Shown one piece after another: positions 36,836 through 45,823 of a stretch of 64,000 bases of DNA (positions are counted from its first letter, which is position 1; every line of letters starts with the position of its first letter). The notes below the pieces were generated by a model. That model did no database searches, was not told where the DNA came from, and was given only the letters and a program-made list of their open reading frames with translations. The DNA comes from Actinobaculum massiliense (GTDB lineage Bacteria > Actinomycetota > Actinomycetes > Actinomycetales > Actinomycetaceae), in contig NZ_LN881717.1 in assembly GCF_001457435.1 (NCBI RefSeq), forward strand, positions 381,896 through 445,895. The letters run 5' to 3'. A program made the translations under genes and the position numbers.

Positions 36836-37051
36836 GTGTTTCGGCCGCGGACCAAGGTCCTATGCGCGATTTACGCTCATATTCAACTACGACCAAACTC
36901 GTCATAAGCCCGTCTTTCTGCGCTCTCGACGCCGTCAAGGACAGGCTGGCATCTTTATTCATTTTTACCCTCGACAGCGCAATGATCTTTCTCACGCCCA
37001 CACAAGGGTGTCTATCGGGTTACTTTCGTCCCCCTCTAGCCATGTAACGCC

Positions 37052-37072
37052 GGGAATAAGCGAGTTATTCCC
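37052..37072. promoter_or_regulatory. 21-bp palindrome GGGAATAA-N5-TTATTCCC upstream of pflB
   Basis: Perfect 8-bp arms in the 460-nt gap between pflB and guaA, about 45 nt downstream of the TATAAT box on the pfl strand. Operator-like; could serve an anaerobic or redox repressor. It does not match the Rex or FNR consensus I know. Confidence 0.5.
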
Positions 37073-37120
37073 CGACCCGACTGTTAGGCGGCGCGCACCC
37101 GTCTCGCTGTGACACTCGTC

Positions 37121-37126
37121 ATTATA
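37121..37126 (-). promoter_or_regulatory. -10 box TATAAT, candidate pfl promoter
   Basis: Perfect TATAAT on the pfl strand in the 36764-37222 gap, giving a leader of about 350 nt. No good -35 at 16-18 nt. Next to it TGTGA-N6-TCATT is a weak CRP/FNR-type half match. No gene is supported elsewhere in the gap. Confidence 0.4.
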
Positions 37127-37222
37127 TCGGAGTTAAGTGCATCAACGCCGGGGACCATAGGAACTAATCTGGACTTGTTCCGGAAATTCGCTCGGGGTTG
37201 GCGTTAAGCCTTGGGTGCGGAT

Positions 37223-38785
37223 TTACTCCCACTCAATGGTGGCCGGCGGCTTGGAGGTCACGTCCAAAACCACGCGATTCACCTCGGGCACCGCATTGGT
37301 AATACGGGTGGAGATACGCGCCAGTACGTCGTAGGGAACGCGGAACCAATCCGCCGTCATCGCGTCTTCTGAAGCAATCGGGCGAAGCACAATCGGGTGG
37401 CCGTAGGTGCGGTGATCGCCCTGCACCCCCACCGAGCGAACGTCAGCGAGCAAAACCACCGGGCACTGCCAAATGTCATTGTCCAGGCCAGCAGCCGTCA
37501 TTTCCTCGCGAGCTATCGCGTCCGCGGCGCGCAGGATTGCCAGGTTCTCCCGGCTCGCCTCCCCGACCACGCGGATGCCCAGGCCCGGCCCCGGGAAAGG
37601 CTGGCGAGCCACAATCTTCTCAGCCACGCCCAGTTCGCGGCCGATCGCGCGCACCTCGTCCTTAAACAGCGTGCGCAAGGGCTCAATGAGTTCAAACTGC
37701 ATATCATCGGGCAGGCCGCCCACATTGTGATGGCTCTTAATATTCGAGTTGCCATCGCCCTGACCTGATTCCACAACGTCCGGGTAAACCGTCCCCTGCA
37801 CGAGGAACTTAACTTCGCCGTCGACCTCGCTTACTACCTTGCGAGCGGCGCGCTCGAAGGAACGGATGAACTCGCGGCCGATAATCTTGCGCTTGGTTTC
37901 CGGATCCTTCACGCCGGCGAGGGCATCAAGGAAAACGTCCGAATCATCAATCGTCACCACGCGGATGCCCATGGCTTCGGCGTAGTCCTTTTCCACCTGC
38001 TCGCGCTCGCCCTGGCGAAGCAGACCGTGATCAATAAAGAAGCAGGTGAGCTGGTCACCAATCGCGCGATGCACAATCGCGGCGGCCACCGAGGAATCCA
38101 CCCCGCCCGACAGCGCGCAAATCACCTGCGCGTCGCCCACGCGCTGGCGGATTGCCTCCACCTGCTCGTCGATAATCGACTTTGCCGTCCAGTCCGGCTT
38201 GAGCCCGGCGGCGCCATAAAGGAAGTTCTCGATGACTTTCTGGCCATATTTCGAGTGGCGCACCTCGGGGTGCCATTGCACGCCGTAAATGTTCTTTTCC
38301 CGGTTCTCGAAGGCCGCCACCGGGGTGTCACCGGTGGAGGCGACGACGTCGAAGCCCTCCGGCGCCTGCGTGACCTTATCGCCGTGGCTCATCCACACCA
38401 CCTGATCGGCGGGCGCTCCCTCAAACATACAGGCGTTGGGGGCAACCTTAGCCTCGGTGTGGCCGTATTCGCTGGTTCCGGTTTGCCCCACGGTTCCGCC
38501 CAGGGCCTGTGCAATGGTCTGGAATCCGTAGCAGATGCCGAGCACCGGTACGCCCGATTCAAAGATCTTGGGGTCAATCGCCGGAGCGCCCTCCGCGTAA
38601 ACCGATGCCGGGCCGCCGGAGAGAATAACTGCCGCCGGGTTCTTTGCGAGCATCGCGTCGGCGCTCATAGACGCCGGGACGATCTCCGAAAATACGTGAG
38701 CCTCGCGCACGCGCCGAGCGATGAGCTGGGCGTACTGAGCTCCAAAATCAACTACAAGAACAGGTGAATTTTCAGCGTTAGTCAC
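37223..38785 (-). CDS. guaA: GMP synthase (glutamine-hydrolysing)
   Basis: 520 residues. Makes GMP from XMP. Seen: class I glutamine amidotransferase domain (1-200) with nucleophile GICYGFQ and WHPEV, the ATP-pyrophosphatase P-loop [10 protein letters not shown], and the C-terminal dimerisation region with [13 protein letters not shown] chose GTG 38785 ([17 protein letters not shown]): it gives the usual family length and has a TAGACT box 7 nt before it; the longer frame to 38908 has a basic, unconserved front. guaB and guaB3 lie elsewhere in the window. Confidence 0.96.
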   Translation of the reverse strand: MTNAENSPVLVVDFGAQYAQLIARRVREAHVFSEIVPASMSADAMLAKNPAAVILSGGPASVYAEGAPAIDPKIFESGVPVLGICYGFQTIAQALGGTVGQTGTSEYGHTEAKVAPNACMFEGAPADQVVWMSHGDKVTQAPEGFDVVASTGDTPVAAFENREKNIYGVQWHPEVRHSKYGQKVIENFLYGAAGLKPDWTAKSIIDEQVEAIRQRVGDAQVICALSGGVDSSVAAAIVHRAIGDQLTCFFIDHGLLRQGEREQVEKDYAEAMGIRVVTIDDSDVFLDALAGVKDPETKRKIIGREFIRSFERAARKVVSEVDGEVKFLVQGTVYPDVVESGQGDGNSNIKSHHNVGGLPDDMQFELIEPLRTLFKDEVRAIGRELGVAEKIVARQPFPGPGLGIRVVGEASRENLAILRAADAIAREEMTAAGLDNDIWQCPVVLLADVRSVGVQGDHRTYGHPIVLRPIASEDAMTADWFRVPYDVLARISTRITNAVPEVNRVVLDVTSKPPATIEWE

Positions 38786-38792
38786 GGGCCTA

Positions 38793-38798
38793 AGTCTA
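38793..38798 (-). promoter_or_regulatory. -10 box TAGACT, leaderless start of guaA
   Basis: TAGACT, 7 nt (TAGGCCC), then the GTG at 38785; no ribosome site. Confidence 0.5.
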
Positions 38799-39079
38799 AG
38801 CGAAGTTCGCCGCGCGGGCGCAAATGGCGGGCGATACCACGCCTGGTGCTTTTCCGCGCCGCGCGGCTTGCGCCTCGCGCTTGCTCGCCCCGCTTCTAAT
38901 TTCGACAAACGCGAACTCCGAGGCGCAAACTATTCTGCGGGGGCGTGCCCGCACGCTAAATGTGGGACTATCGTAGGAGAGATAGGAGATTGCCCTGCCT
39001 CGGCACCGCCGCGGCGAGCGCGGGATAACCGCGCGGGTAGCCTATTGATCTCTATTGATCTTCATCGATCTCTACGAAC

Positions 39080-39111
39080 GCCGTCTGGCAAGACAGCCGT
39101 CTGACAAGACA
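39080..39111. repeat. Tandem 16-bp repeat upstream of pta
   Basis: GCCGTCTGGCAAGACA followed directly by GCCGTCTGACAAGACA, one difference, 30 nt before pta. Just upstream, TTGATCT recurs (TATTGATCTCTATTGATCTTCATCGATCT). Within the 355-nt guaA-pta gap I see no other feature beyond the guaA -10 box. Confidence 0.6.
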
Positions 39112-39140
39112 ATGGCCCGCGGGCCGAAAGGAAAATCATA

Positions 39141-40766
39141 GTGGCTAACAGCGTTTATCTCACAGCTGCGGAAGGCAATGCCGGCACTTTGGCCGTTGCA
39201 AATGCTTATATCGATCTCCTCAAGGAGAACTACGGCAAGGTCGGAATTTTCCGTGCCTTCGCCAACGGCCCAATCGCCAATGATTCCGTCTTTGCCTCGC
39301 TCCTGGAACGCGCCGGCACTGGAGCCGACGTCGAAAAGGCGTGGGGAACCACTCGTCAGGCTTACGTGGACAGCGAAGAGAACGCGATGAACCGGCTGGT
39401 CAATCGCTACACCGATTACGCGGAGAATTTCGACGCCGTCCTTATTCTTGGTTTGCTCGACGGCGATCCGGTGAACCCGGGCATGCTTTCCCGGAGCGGT
39501 CGCGCGGCAGCTAACCTCGCTACCTCCGTGGTGAGCGTCGTTTCCGGTGCCCTGCGCTCGGCCGCCCAAATCGAAGTTATCGCTCAGCTCGCGGTACAGG
39601 AAATGGAAGAGGCATACGCTCCGGTCTCCGCCGTCGTCGTCACCGATGCCGCCGAAACGCTACGCGGCGAATACCGCGCAACGCAGACGCCCACCGTTTT
39701 CATTGCCGACGGCGCCGCTCCGGCCTTTGCGGGTGAGGACGCACAAACCCTTCTGGCCGCCGTAGAGCACGGCAACGCGGCGATCACTCCTCTCGCTTTC
39801 CAGGCGAGCCTTATCTCCCGCGCGCGGGCCGATAAGAAGACGATCGTGATGCCCGAGGCCGAAGATGACCGGATTCTCTACGCCACCGACCAGCTCCTGG
39901 CACGCGAGGTCGCGAACATTGTGCTGGTGGGCGAAGAAGAGACGGTAAAGGCGCGGGCCGGCGAGCTCGGGCTGAATATCGACGGTGCCGAAATCGTTTC
40001 GATTAACGATCCCGAGCGCGTGAAGCGTTACGCGGAGAAGTTTGCCGAACTGCGCGCCAAGAAGGGCGTCACCTACGAGCAGGCCGTGGAGAAGATGCAG
40101 GATCCTTCCTACTTCGGCACCATGATGGTTTACATGGACGAGGCGGACGGCATGGTTTCCGGCGCCAACCACACCACCGCGAACACCATCGTCCCATCAT
40201 TCCAGACGATTAAGACCAAGCCGGGCACGAAGGCAGTTTCGGGCGCGTTCCTCATGCTTATGGACGACCGCGTTTACGTGTACGCCGACTGCGCCGTCAA
40301 CACCAACCCCTCCCCCGAGGAGCTGGCCGGAATCGCGGTTGATTCGGCGCGTACCGCGGTGCAGTTCGGGGTGGAGCCGCGCGTCGCCATGCTTTCCTAC
40401 TCCACCGGCACTTCCGGTAAGGGTCCCGACGTCGACGCCGTTGCGGAAGCGACCAAGCTGGCCAAGGAGCTTGCTCCGGATGTGCTTATTGAAGGCCCGA
40501 TCCAGTACGATGCCGCGGTGGACGAAGCCGTTGCAGCCAAGAAGCTCCCCGGCTCGCCGGTGGCCGGAAAGGCGACCGTCTTCGTCTTCCCGACTCTCAA
40601 CGCTGGAAACATTGGTTATAAGGCCGTTCAGCGCTCCTCCGGCGCGGTGGCGGTGGGCCCGGTTCTGCAGGGCCTGAACAAGCCGGTGAACGATCTTTCT
40701 CGCGGCGCGCTGGTGGAAGACATCGTCAATACGGTGGCGATCACCGCGATCCAAGCGCAGGGCTAA
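39141..40766 (+). CDS. pta: Phosphate acetyltransferase with reduced N-terminal domain
   Basis: 541 residues. Converts acetyl-CoA and phosphate to acetyl phosphate. The C-terminal ~330 residues are the full catalytic domain (IVMPEAEDDRILYAT, YFGTMMVYMDEADGMVSGA, MLSYSTGTSGKGPDVD, GNIGYKAVQR). The N-terminal ~200 residues recall the P-loop-like regulatory region of long Pta but lack a clean Walker A, and the chain is about 170 residues shorter than E. coli Pta, consistent with loss of the DRTGG part. Start GTG 39141 with GAAAGGAAAATCATA upstream. Followed after 71 nt by ackA. Confidence 0.94.
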   Translation: MANSVYLTAAEGNAGTLAVANAYIDLLKENYGKVGIFRAFANGPIANDSVFASLLERAGTGADVEKAWGTTRQAYVDSEENAMNRLVNRYTDYAENFDAVLILGLLDGDPVNPGMLSRSGRAAANLATSVVSVVSGALRSAAQIEVIAQLAVQEMEEAYAPVSAVVVTDAAETLRGEYRATQTPTVFIADGAAPAFAGEDAQTLLAAVEHGNAAITPLAFQASLISRARADKKTIVMPEAEDDRILYATDQLLAREVANIVLVGEEETVKARAGELGLNIDGAEIVSINDPERVKRYAEKFAELRAKKGVTYEQAVEKMQDPSYFGTMMVYMDEADGMVSGANHTTANTIVPSFQTIKTKPGTKAVSGAFLMLMDDRVYVYADCAVNTNPSPEELAGIAVDSARTAVQFGVEPRVAMLSYSTGTSGKGPDVDAVAEATKLAKELAPDVLIEGPIQYDAAVDEAVAAKKLPGSPVAGKATVFVFPTLNAGNIGYKAVQRSSGAVAVGPVLQGLNKPVNDLSRGALVEDIVNTVAITAIQAQG

Positions 40767-40837
40767 AGCTTTGGGCGCTGGGCGTTGCTACCCGTATGAT
40801 CAGAAATAACTACTCCATCAAGTAAAAGGAGCAAATT

Positions 40838-42025
40838 TTGTCCGTTCTTGTTATTAATTCAGGCTCGTCCTCGATCAAGTACCAGGTCGTCGATCCGGAA
40901 ACCGGTGAGAGCCAGGCCAAGGGCTTGGTCGAGCAGATCGGCCTGCCCTCCGGGCACATTGAGCACACCGGCAACGGCGAGACTCGGGAATTCAATGGCG
41001 AAGTCCCCAGTCACGCTTTCGGTCTGCAGAAGGTGCTGGAGTTCTTCAAGGAAACCGGCCCGTCGCTGACGGACGGCTCGATCGTCGCCGTCGGGCACCG
41101 CGTGGTGCAGGGCGGAAAGTACTTCGACGGCCCGGCTCTGGCCACCGACGAAGTTATCAAGCGCATTGAGCAGTTGCAGCCGCTCGGCCCGCTGCACAAC
41201 CCGCCGGCTCTGGAGGGCCTGCGCGTGGCGAAGGAACTCCTTCCGGAAGTTCCGCACGTCGTCGTCTTCGACACCGCTTTCTTCCAGTCGCTCCCCGAGG
41301 AGGCAGCGCGCTACGCCCTCAAGCGTGACGTGGCCGATAAGTACGAGATCCGCCGCTACGGTGCGCACGGAACCTCGCACAAGTTCGTCTCCAGCGAGGT
41401 GGCCAAGATGCTGGGCCGCGACGATGCCAAGCAGATCGTTCTGCACATCGGCAACGGCGCCTCAGCTTCCGCCGTCGACTCTGGCAAGGCGGTTGAGACC
41501 TCGATGGGCCTCACCCCGCTTGAAGGGCTCGTGATGGGCGGACGCACCGGCGATATCGACCCTGCGGCGGTCTTCCACCTCATTCGCCAGGCTGGCATGG
41601 ACGTTGAGGAACTCGACAATCTGTTCAACCGGCAGTCCGGTATGCAGGGTCTGTGCGGCTCCTCCGACCTTCGTCACGTGCACGAAATGGCCGAAAACGG
41701 CGATAAGAACGCGCAGGAAGCGGTGGACATTTACGTGCACCGCATCGTCAAGTACATCGGCTCTTACACCGCTGTGCTGGGCGGCCTGGACGCGATTACC
41801 TTCACCGCCGGCGTGGGTGAAAACGACAATATTGTTCGCGCTCGAGTGCTGGACCGCCTGGCGCCCTTCGGCGTGCGTTACGACGCCGAAAAGAACGACA
41901 CCCGTTCCAAGGAGCCGCGCGAGATTTCGACCGAGGATTCCTCGGTGCGCGTCTTCATCGTTCCCACGAACGAGGAGCTGGAGATCGCCCGCCAGGCCAC
42001 TGACCTGGTGAATTCGGAGAAGTAG
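40838..42025 (+). CDS. ackA: Acetate kinase
   Basis: 395 residues. Acetyl phosphate + ADP to acetate + ATP. Seen: LVINSGSSSIKYQ (residues 4-16), GHRVVQGG, RRYGAHGTSHKF, HIGNGASASAV, GLTPLEGLVMGGRTGDIDPA and FTAGVGEND. Start is TTG 40838 with AAAGGAG 7 nt before. Last gene of the pta-ackA pair; takes acetyl-CoA from the PFL genes located upstream on the other strand. Confidence 0.97.
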   Translation: MSVLVINSGSSSIKYQVVDPETGESQAKGLVEQIGLPSGHIEHTGNGETREFNGEVPSHAFGLQKVLEFFKETGPSLTDGSIVAVGHRVVQGGKYFDGPALATDEVIKRIEQLQPLGPLHNPPALEGLRVAKELLPEVPHVVVFDTAFFQSLPEEAARYALKRDVADKYEIRRYGAHGTSHKFVSSEVAKMLGRDDAKQIVLHIGNGASASAVDSGKAVETSMGLTPLEGLVMGGRTGDIDPAAVFHLIRQAGMDVEELDNLFNRQSGMQGLCGSSDLRHVHEMAENGDKNAQEAVDIYVHRIVKYIGSYTAVLGGLDAITFTAGVGENDNIVRARVLDRLAPFGVRYDAEKNDTRSKEPREISTEDSSVRVFIVPTNEELEIARQATDLVNSEK

Positions 42026-42114
42026 CGCGGTAGCGCGCGGATTCGCTAGCTCGCGGAAGCGGGCGCGGGCGGCGGTAGGCGGCTAACAGAAGCCAACGAC
42101 GCCGTAACTATAGA

Positions 42115-42152
42115 GCCGAGCCGGGGTGCTTATACCCCGGCCCGGCTTTTTT
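42115..42152 (+). terminator. Rho-independent terminator of pta-ackA
   Basis: 14-bp stem (42115-42128 with 42133-42146, two non-Watson-Crick pairs), 4-nt loop, then TTTTTT. Confidence 0.9.
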
Positions 42153-42613
42153 GCGCCGTTTTTGCGGAGTGCGCGAGCGGAGCGCAGCAGCGGTGGCACT
42201 GTAGGAGGTTTCCAAGGCAACACGCCAGGCACTGCGCGCACGAGGCTCCTCCCGCGTGAGGCGAGCGCTTCGGCGCCGTCCCTCCTTCCACAAACTCGCG
42301 GGAGGCGCTCTCTTTAGACGCGCACTCTTGAGACGCCCCAAAATATGATTGTAATCACTTTTAGTCGGGTCGGTCTCGATCCCCAGATGCGCGCAACCCT
42401 TAGTGCTTTCGGTAAAAGACAGGTCATAGCGTTGCAAAAAGCAACGGACGCGAAATTCGCGCACGAAACCTGCCGATTTGGAGTCATCCATGTCCGAAAA
42501 TTCCGGGAAGGAACAAAATTCTTGTCGGAGGGGCTTGCGAACATACCGGTAAGCCGCCAGACGGCAGGTGCTGATCTGGGACGCGTATGGAGCACATGAA
42601 AGGAGGCATAGCG
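42153..42613. other. Gene-poor stretch between ackA and gldA
   Basis: No recognised gene. Parts (about 42330-42530) are more AT-rich than the surroundings. Frames on both strands (plus 42345-42599; minus 42108-42491) encode proteins with no motif I know, no ribosome site and mixed codon use. May be the decayed remnant of an inserted gene. Confidence 0.5.
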
Positions 42614-42874
42614 ATGTCAGCTTTACCCAATAACCTCGAGACCTCAGGGCTCAGCGAAGGAGCGGGGCAAAATGCGCTCTTCAGCAGCGCTACGCCTGCG
42701 GGTGTGGATGGTAGCGAGCCGGCGGCGGAGCGCAAGCTAGCTAGGAGAGCGGTAGCGTGCCTGTCCGCGGAGCGAAAGCCGTGCGCGAAGCGAAAAGCTA
42801 GGGCGCGAAGACCTCCACTCCAGAGATCCTCACGCCCTCATGCTTTTGTCGATGCTGAGCTGACCCAGCTTTAG
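42614..42874 (+). CDS. Possible small protein with strong ribosome site
   Basis: 86 residues, beginning MSALPNNLETSGLSEGAG. AAAGGAGG lies 7 nt before the ATG, as good a site as any in the window. The second half is Arg/Lys/Ala-rich with rare AGG/AGA/CTA codons and runs over the end of the convergent gldA, which argues against a conserved protein. The DNA there repeats GGAGCGAAAGC-like units. Function unknown. Confidence 0.25.
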   Translation: MSALPNNLETSGLSEGAGQNALFSSATPAGVDGSEPAAERKLARRAVACLSAERKPCAKRKARARRPPLQRSSRPHAFVDAELTQL

Positions 42875-44004
42875 TCGACGAAAGACGTCGGCTCGGGTAG
42901 GCCGTTCTCAGCGCGAACGCGACGCGAGAGCTGCTCGATCGAGCGCAATGCCTCGTAGACGTCGTCGGGAGTGACCTCGAACCACATCGAGCCCATGGTG
43001 TCGCTGGGCAAGCAGGCCGCTTCCGCTACCGCGCGGAGGATTTCTTCGTCGTCCTCCGTTAGGCCGATCTCGGTCAGGGTGTTGGGAAGCTCGAGCTTCG
43101 TGGTGAAGATAATGAAATTCTCGATCTCCTCCGGCTCGGCGCCCTCCAGGATCAGCTGGGTAAGCGTTCCGATGTTCACCTTCTGGCCGTGCGTGAGGCT
43201 ATGCGTAGACGGCGCGGCCGTCAGGCCGTTGTGGATCGCGTGCGCGGCGGCCAAGCCGCCGGACTCGAATCCCAAGCCGGAAAGTAGTGTGTTCGCTTCA
43301 ACGACCGCTTCGAGCGCGGGCGTGACGGTGTTGGCTCGCACGGCGTCGACCGCGGCCAGACCGTATTCCCAGAGAATGTCCCAGCACAGCTCGGCTAGGG
43401 CAACGCCGGTACGCGATGGTCGTCCACCGTGCATATTGTTCGCGGTACCGCGATTGGTGGCGCGGGCTTCGGGCCAGGTGGCGAGAGCGTCGCCAATTCC
43501 GGCCTGCAGGAAGCGAACCGGGGCGTTAGCTACCACGCGCGTATCAATGAGAACCAGGTCCGGGTTGTTGGGGAAGAAGCGATATTCCAGGAATTCGCCT
43601 TCTTCGGTGTAGATCACCGACAGCGCAGAGCACGGCGCGTCAGAAGACGCTGCAGTGGGGACGATGCAGAAGCGCACCCCGGCGTCATATCCCGCCGCCT
43701 TGACCGAGTCGGTCACCGAACCGCCGCCTACCGCGACGACGATATCGTGGCCATCAGCCTTGATCTTCTCTTCGATGGCCTTCACGTTCTCGCGCGTTGC
43801 GTGGCCCGAGAACGACATCCGGGCGACTTCCAGACCTTCGGCGTCGAAGCCTTCCTTAATCGCGCCCTCAACGATCGGCCAGACCGTATCGTCAGCCACC
43901 AGAAGCGGCGACTGCCCAATCTTCTTCAGATGGCCGCCGAGTTCCTTGAGCGCATCCTTGCCCTGCACATAGCGAGACGGGCTGCCAAGAATTTTCAGAG
44001 ACAT
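42871..44004 (-). CDS. gldA: Glycerol dehydrogenase (iron-containing ADH superfamily)
   Basis: 377 residues. NAD-dependent glycerol to dihydroxyacetone. Seen: nucleotide loop VAVGGGSVTDSVKA, PTAASSDAPCSALSVIYT, and the zinc ligands Asp in GIGDALATW and His in AAHAIHNGL and LTHGQKVN. Matches E. coli GldA along its length as I recall it, unlike glycerol-1-phosphate dehydrogenases. It lies 93 nt after the biotin carboxylase gene; probably its own unit. It may run in reverse to dispose of reducing equivalents in fermentation. Confidence 0.9.
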   Translation of the reverse strand: MSLKILGSPSRYVQGKDALKELGGHLKKIGQSPLLVADDTVWPIVEGAIKEGFDAEGLEVARMSFSGHATRENVKAIEEKIKADGHDIVVAVGGGSVTDSVKAAGYDAGVRFCIVPTAASSDAPCSALSVIYTEEGEFLEYRFFPNNPDLVLIDTRVVANAPVRFLQAGIGDALATWPEARATNRGTANNMHGGRPSRTGVALAELCWDILWEYGLAAVDAVRANTVTPALEAVVEANTLLSGLGFESGGLAAAHAIHNGLTAAPSTHSLTHGQKVNIGTLTQLILEGAEPEEIENFIIFTTKLELPNTLTEIGLTEDDEEILRAVAEAACLPSDTMGSMWFEVTPDDVYEALRSIEQLSRRVRAENGLPEPTSFVD

Positions 44005-44097
44005 TTGAGTCCTTTCCGGAGTCTTGTCATTTCGGAGCTTCCAGCCGTTAATTCTACGGAGTACCGCAGCTCACATCTGGGACGAACATCCGGCGCG

Positions 44098-45804
44098 CTA
44101 CGCTATTTTCACTACCGGCCGGCCTGCTTCGATCCCGCCGCCTTCCTCGACGAGCCAGTGGACGCTACCGGTGCGGTGAGCGATGAGGTTTGTTTCCATC
44201 TTCATGGTCTCGCCAATGCCCACGGTGTCGCCCGCCTCCACGCGCTCGCCTTCCGTCACCAGGCGCCGGTAGAGGCTTCCGGTGATCGGGCTCTTCAGCT
44301 CGGTGGGATCTTCGTCTGGCTCCTGCGCGGCGGCAGCGCCCGGCGTACCTAGTAGCGCTACGCCGTCGGGCAGACCCATCATGGCGATGCGGCCGTCGAT
44401 CTCGATGGGGAAACGGAGGAAATCCACGCGGCGGCGCAGTTTTGCGCGGGGCTGCGCTTCCAGAACTGGGATAAGTTCGCGCTCGATCCAGCCGGTATCC
44501 ACGTCTGGAATCTCGCCGGAGAAGGCCGGGTTTTTTACCACCTCGCGCATGAAGGGCAGAGTGGTGGCTACGCCGTCAATCGAGCATTCTTTGATGGCGC
44601 GGCGCGCCCGCGCCATTGCCTCGGCACGTGAATCGGCGTAAACCACTAGCTTGGCAATAATCGAATCGAACTCGGCGGGTACATCGTCGCCCGCCTGCAC
44701 GCCGTTATCCCAGCGCACGCCAGGCCCGCCGGGCTGACGGATTCGCGAAATATGGCCCGGCGAGGGAAGGAAACCGCGCCCCGGATCCTCCGCGTTTATG
44801 CGGAACTCGATGGCGTGTCCGCGCTGAAGCGGAGCGGCTTCCGGAAGCCCCTTACCTTCCGCGATATCGAACTGCGCGCGCACCAGGTCCATGCCCGATA
44901 CCTTTTCGGTAATCGGGTGCTCCACCTGCAAGCGGGTATTTACTTCGAGGAACGAGATCCTGCCATCGCGCGCCAAGAGGAATTCCACCGTGCCGGCGCT
45001 GCGATAGTTCACGGCTGCGCAGATATCGTGGGCCGCGCGGTGAATGGTTTGGCGAATCTCCGGCGATAAATTCGGCGCCGGTGCTTCTTCAACCAGCTTT
45101 TGGTTGCGCCGCTGTAGCGAGCAGTCGCGGTCTCCCACCACCATGACGCCGCCCTCGCCGTCGCCCAAAATTTGGCATTCCACGTGGCGCGGCTTGTCCA
45201 GGAACTTCTCGATATACATTTCGCCGCGGCCGAAGGCCATCAGCGCCTCGTGCGAGCCGGCCTCATAAGCGCCGGCGACGTCCTCGAGCTTCTGCACGAT
45301 TTTCATGCCGCGCCCGCCGCCGCCAAAGGACGCTTTCAAAGCCACCGGCAGCCCGTGCTCTTCGGCCCAGCGCACGGCTTCATCGGGCCCGGAAACCGGA
45401 CCGTCGCTACCGGGAACCAGCGGGGCGCCGACCGAACGCGCGATGGCACGGGCGGTGACTTTATCACCAAGCTTCTCAATGGTCTGCGGCGATGGGCCAA
45501 TGAAAGTCATCCCCGCTTCTTCCACCGCTCGCGCAAAGTCCGCGTTTTCGGAGAGGAATCCGTAGCCGGGATGGATCGCATCCGCCTTCGCCCGCCGCGC
45601 TACCGCCATGATTTTTTCCAGGTCAAGATAGGTTTCCCGCGCGCTGGACCCGCGCAGAGCATAGGCTTCATCCGCCAGGCGCACGTGCATGGCGTTCACA
45701 TCCTGATCGGCGTAAACCGCCAGCGAGGTGTAGCCGTGATCAAGGCACGCGCGGGCGATACGCACCGCGATTTCCCCTCGGTTTGCAATAAGGATTCTCT
45801 TCAT
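44098..45804 (-). CDS. Biotin carboxylase-BCCP chain of the 5-oxoprolinase cluster
   Basis: 568 residues. Biotin carboxylase (MKRILIANRGEIAVRIA, GGGGRGMKIV, FLEVNTRLQVEHP) followed by a biotinyl domain (GETMKMETNLIA). It is a second alpha-type chain, distinct from the one beside fas, with a short linker and no AccD-type partner nearby. The next gene upstream, 19 nt away, encodes the CT-like PxpB-PxpC fusion, whose two domains are homologous to the carboxyltransferase halves of urea carboxylase. So it may power a carboxylation with that partner. Start ATG 45804 with AAGGGG upstream. Confidence 0.88.
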   Translation of the reverse strand: MKRILIANRGEIAVRIARACLDHGYTSLAVYADQDVNAMHVRLADEAYALRGSSARETYLDLEKIMAVARRAKADAIHPGYGFLSENADFARAVEEAGMTFIGPSPQTIEKLGDKVTARAIARSVGAPLVPGSDGPVSGPDEAVRWAEEHGLPVALKASFGGGGRGMKIVQKLEDVAGAYEAGSHEALMAFGRGEMYIEKFLDKPRHVECQILGDGEGGVMVVGDRDCSLQRRNQKLVEEAPAPNLSPEIRQTIHRAAHDICAAVNYRSAGTVEFLLARDGRISFLEVNTRLQVEHPITEKVSGMDLVRAQFDIAEGKGLPEAAPLQRGHAIEFRINAEDPGRGFLPSPGHISRIRQPGGPGVRWDNGVQAGDDVPAEFDSIIAKLVVYADSRAEAMARARRAIKECSIDGVATTLPFMREVVKNPAFSGEIPDVDTGWIERELIPVLEAQPRAKLRRRVDFLRFPIEIDGRIAMMGLPDGVALLGTPGAAAAQEPDEDPTELKSPITGSLYRRLVTEGERVEAGDTVGIGETMKMETNLIAHRTGSVHWLVEEGGGIEAGRPVVKIA

Positions 45805-45823
45805 AACTTGCCCCTTCCCCGCT

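Noticed and set aside
42108-42491. Minus-strand 127-codon frame after gldA
   Set aside because: Covers the ackA terminator, has no ribosome site and no recognisable motif.
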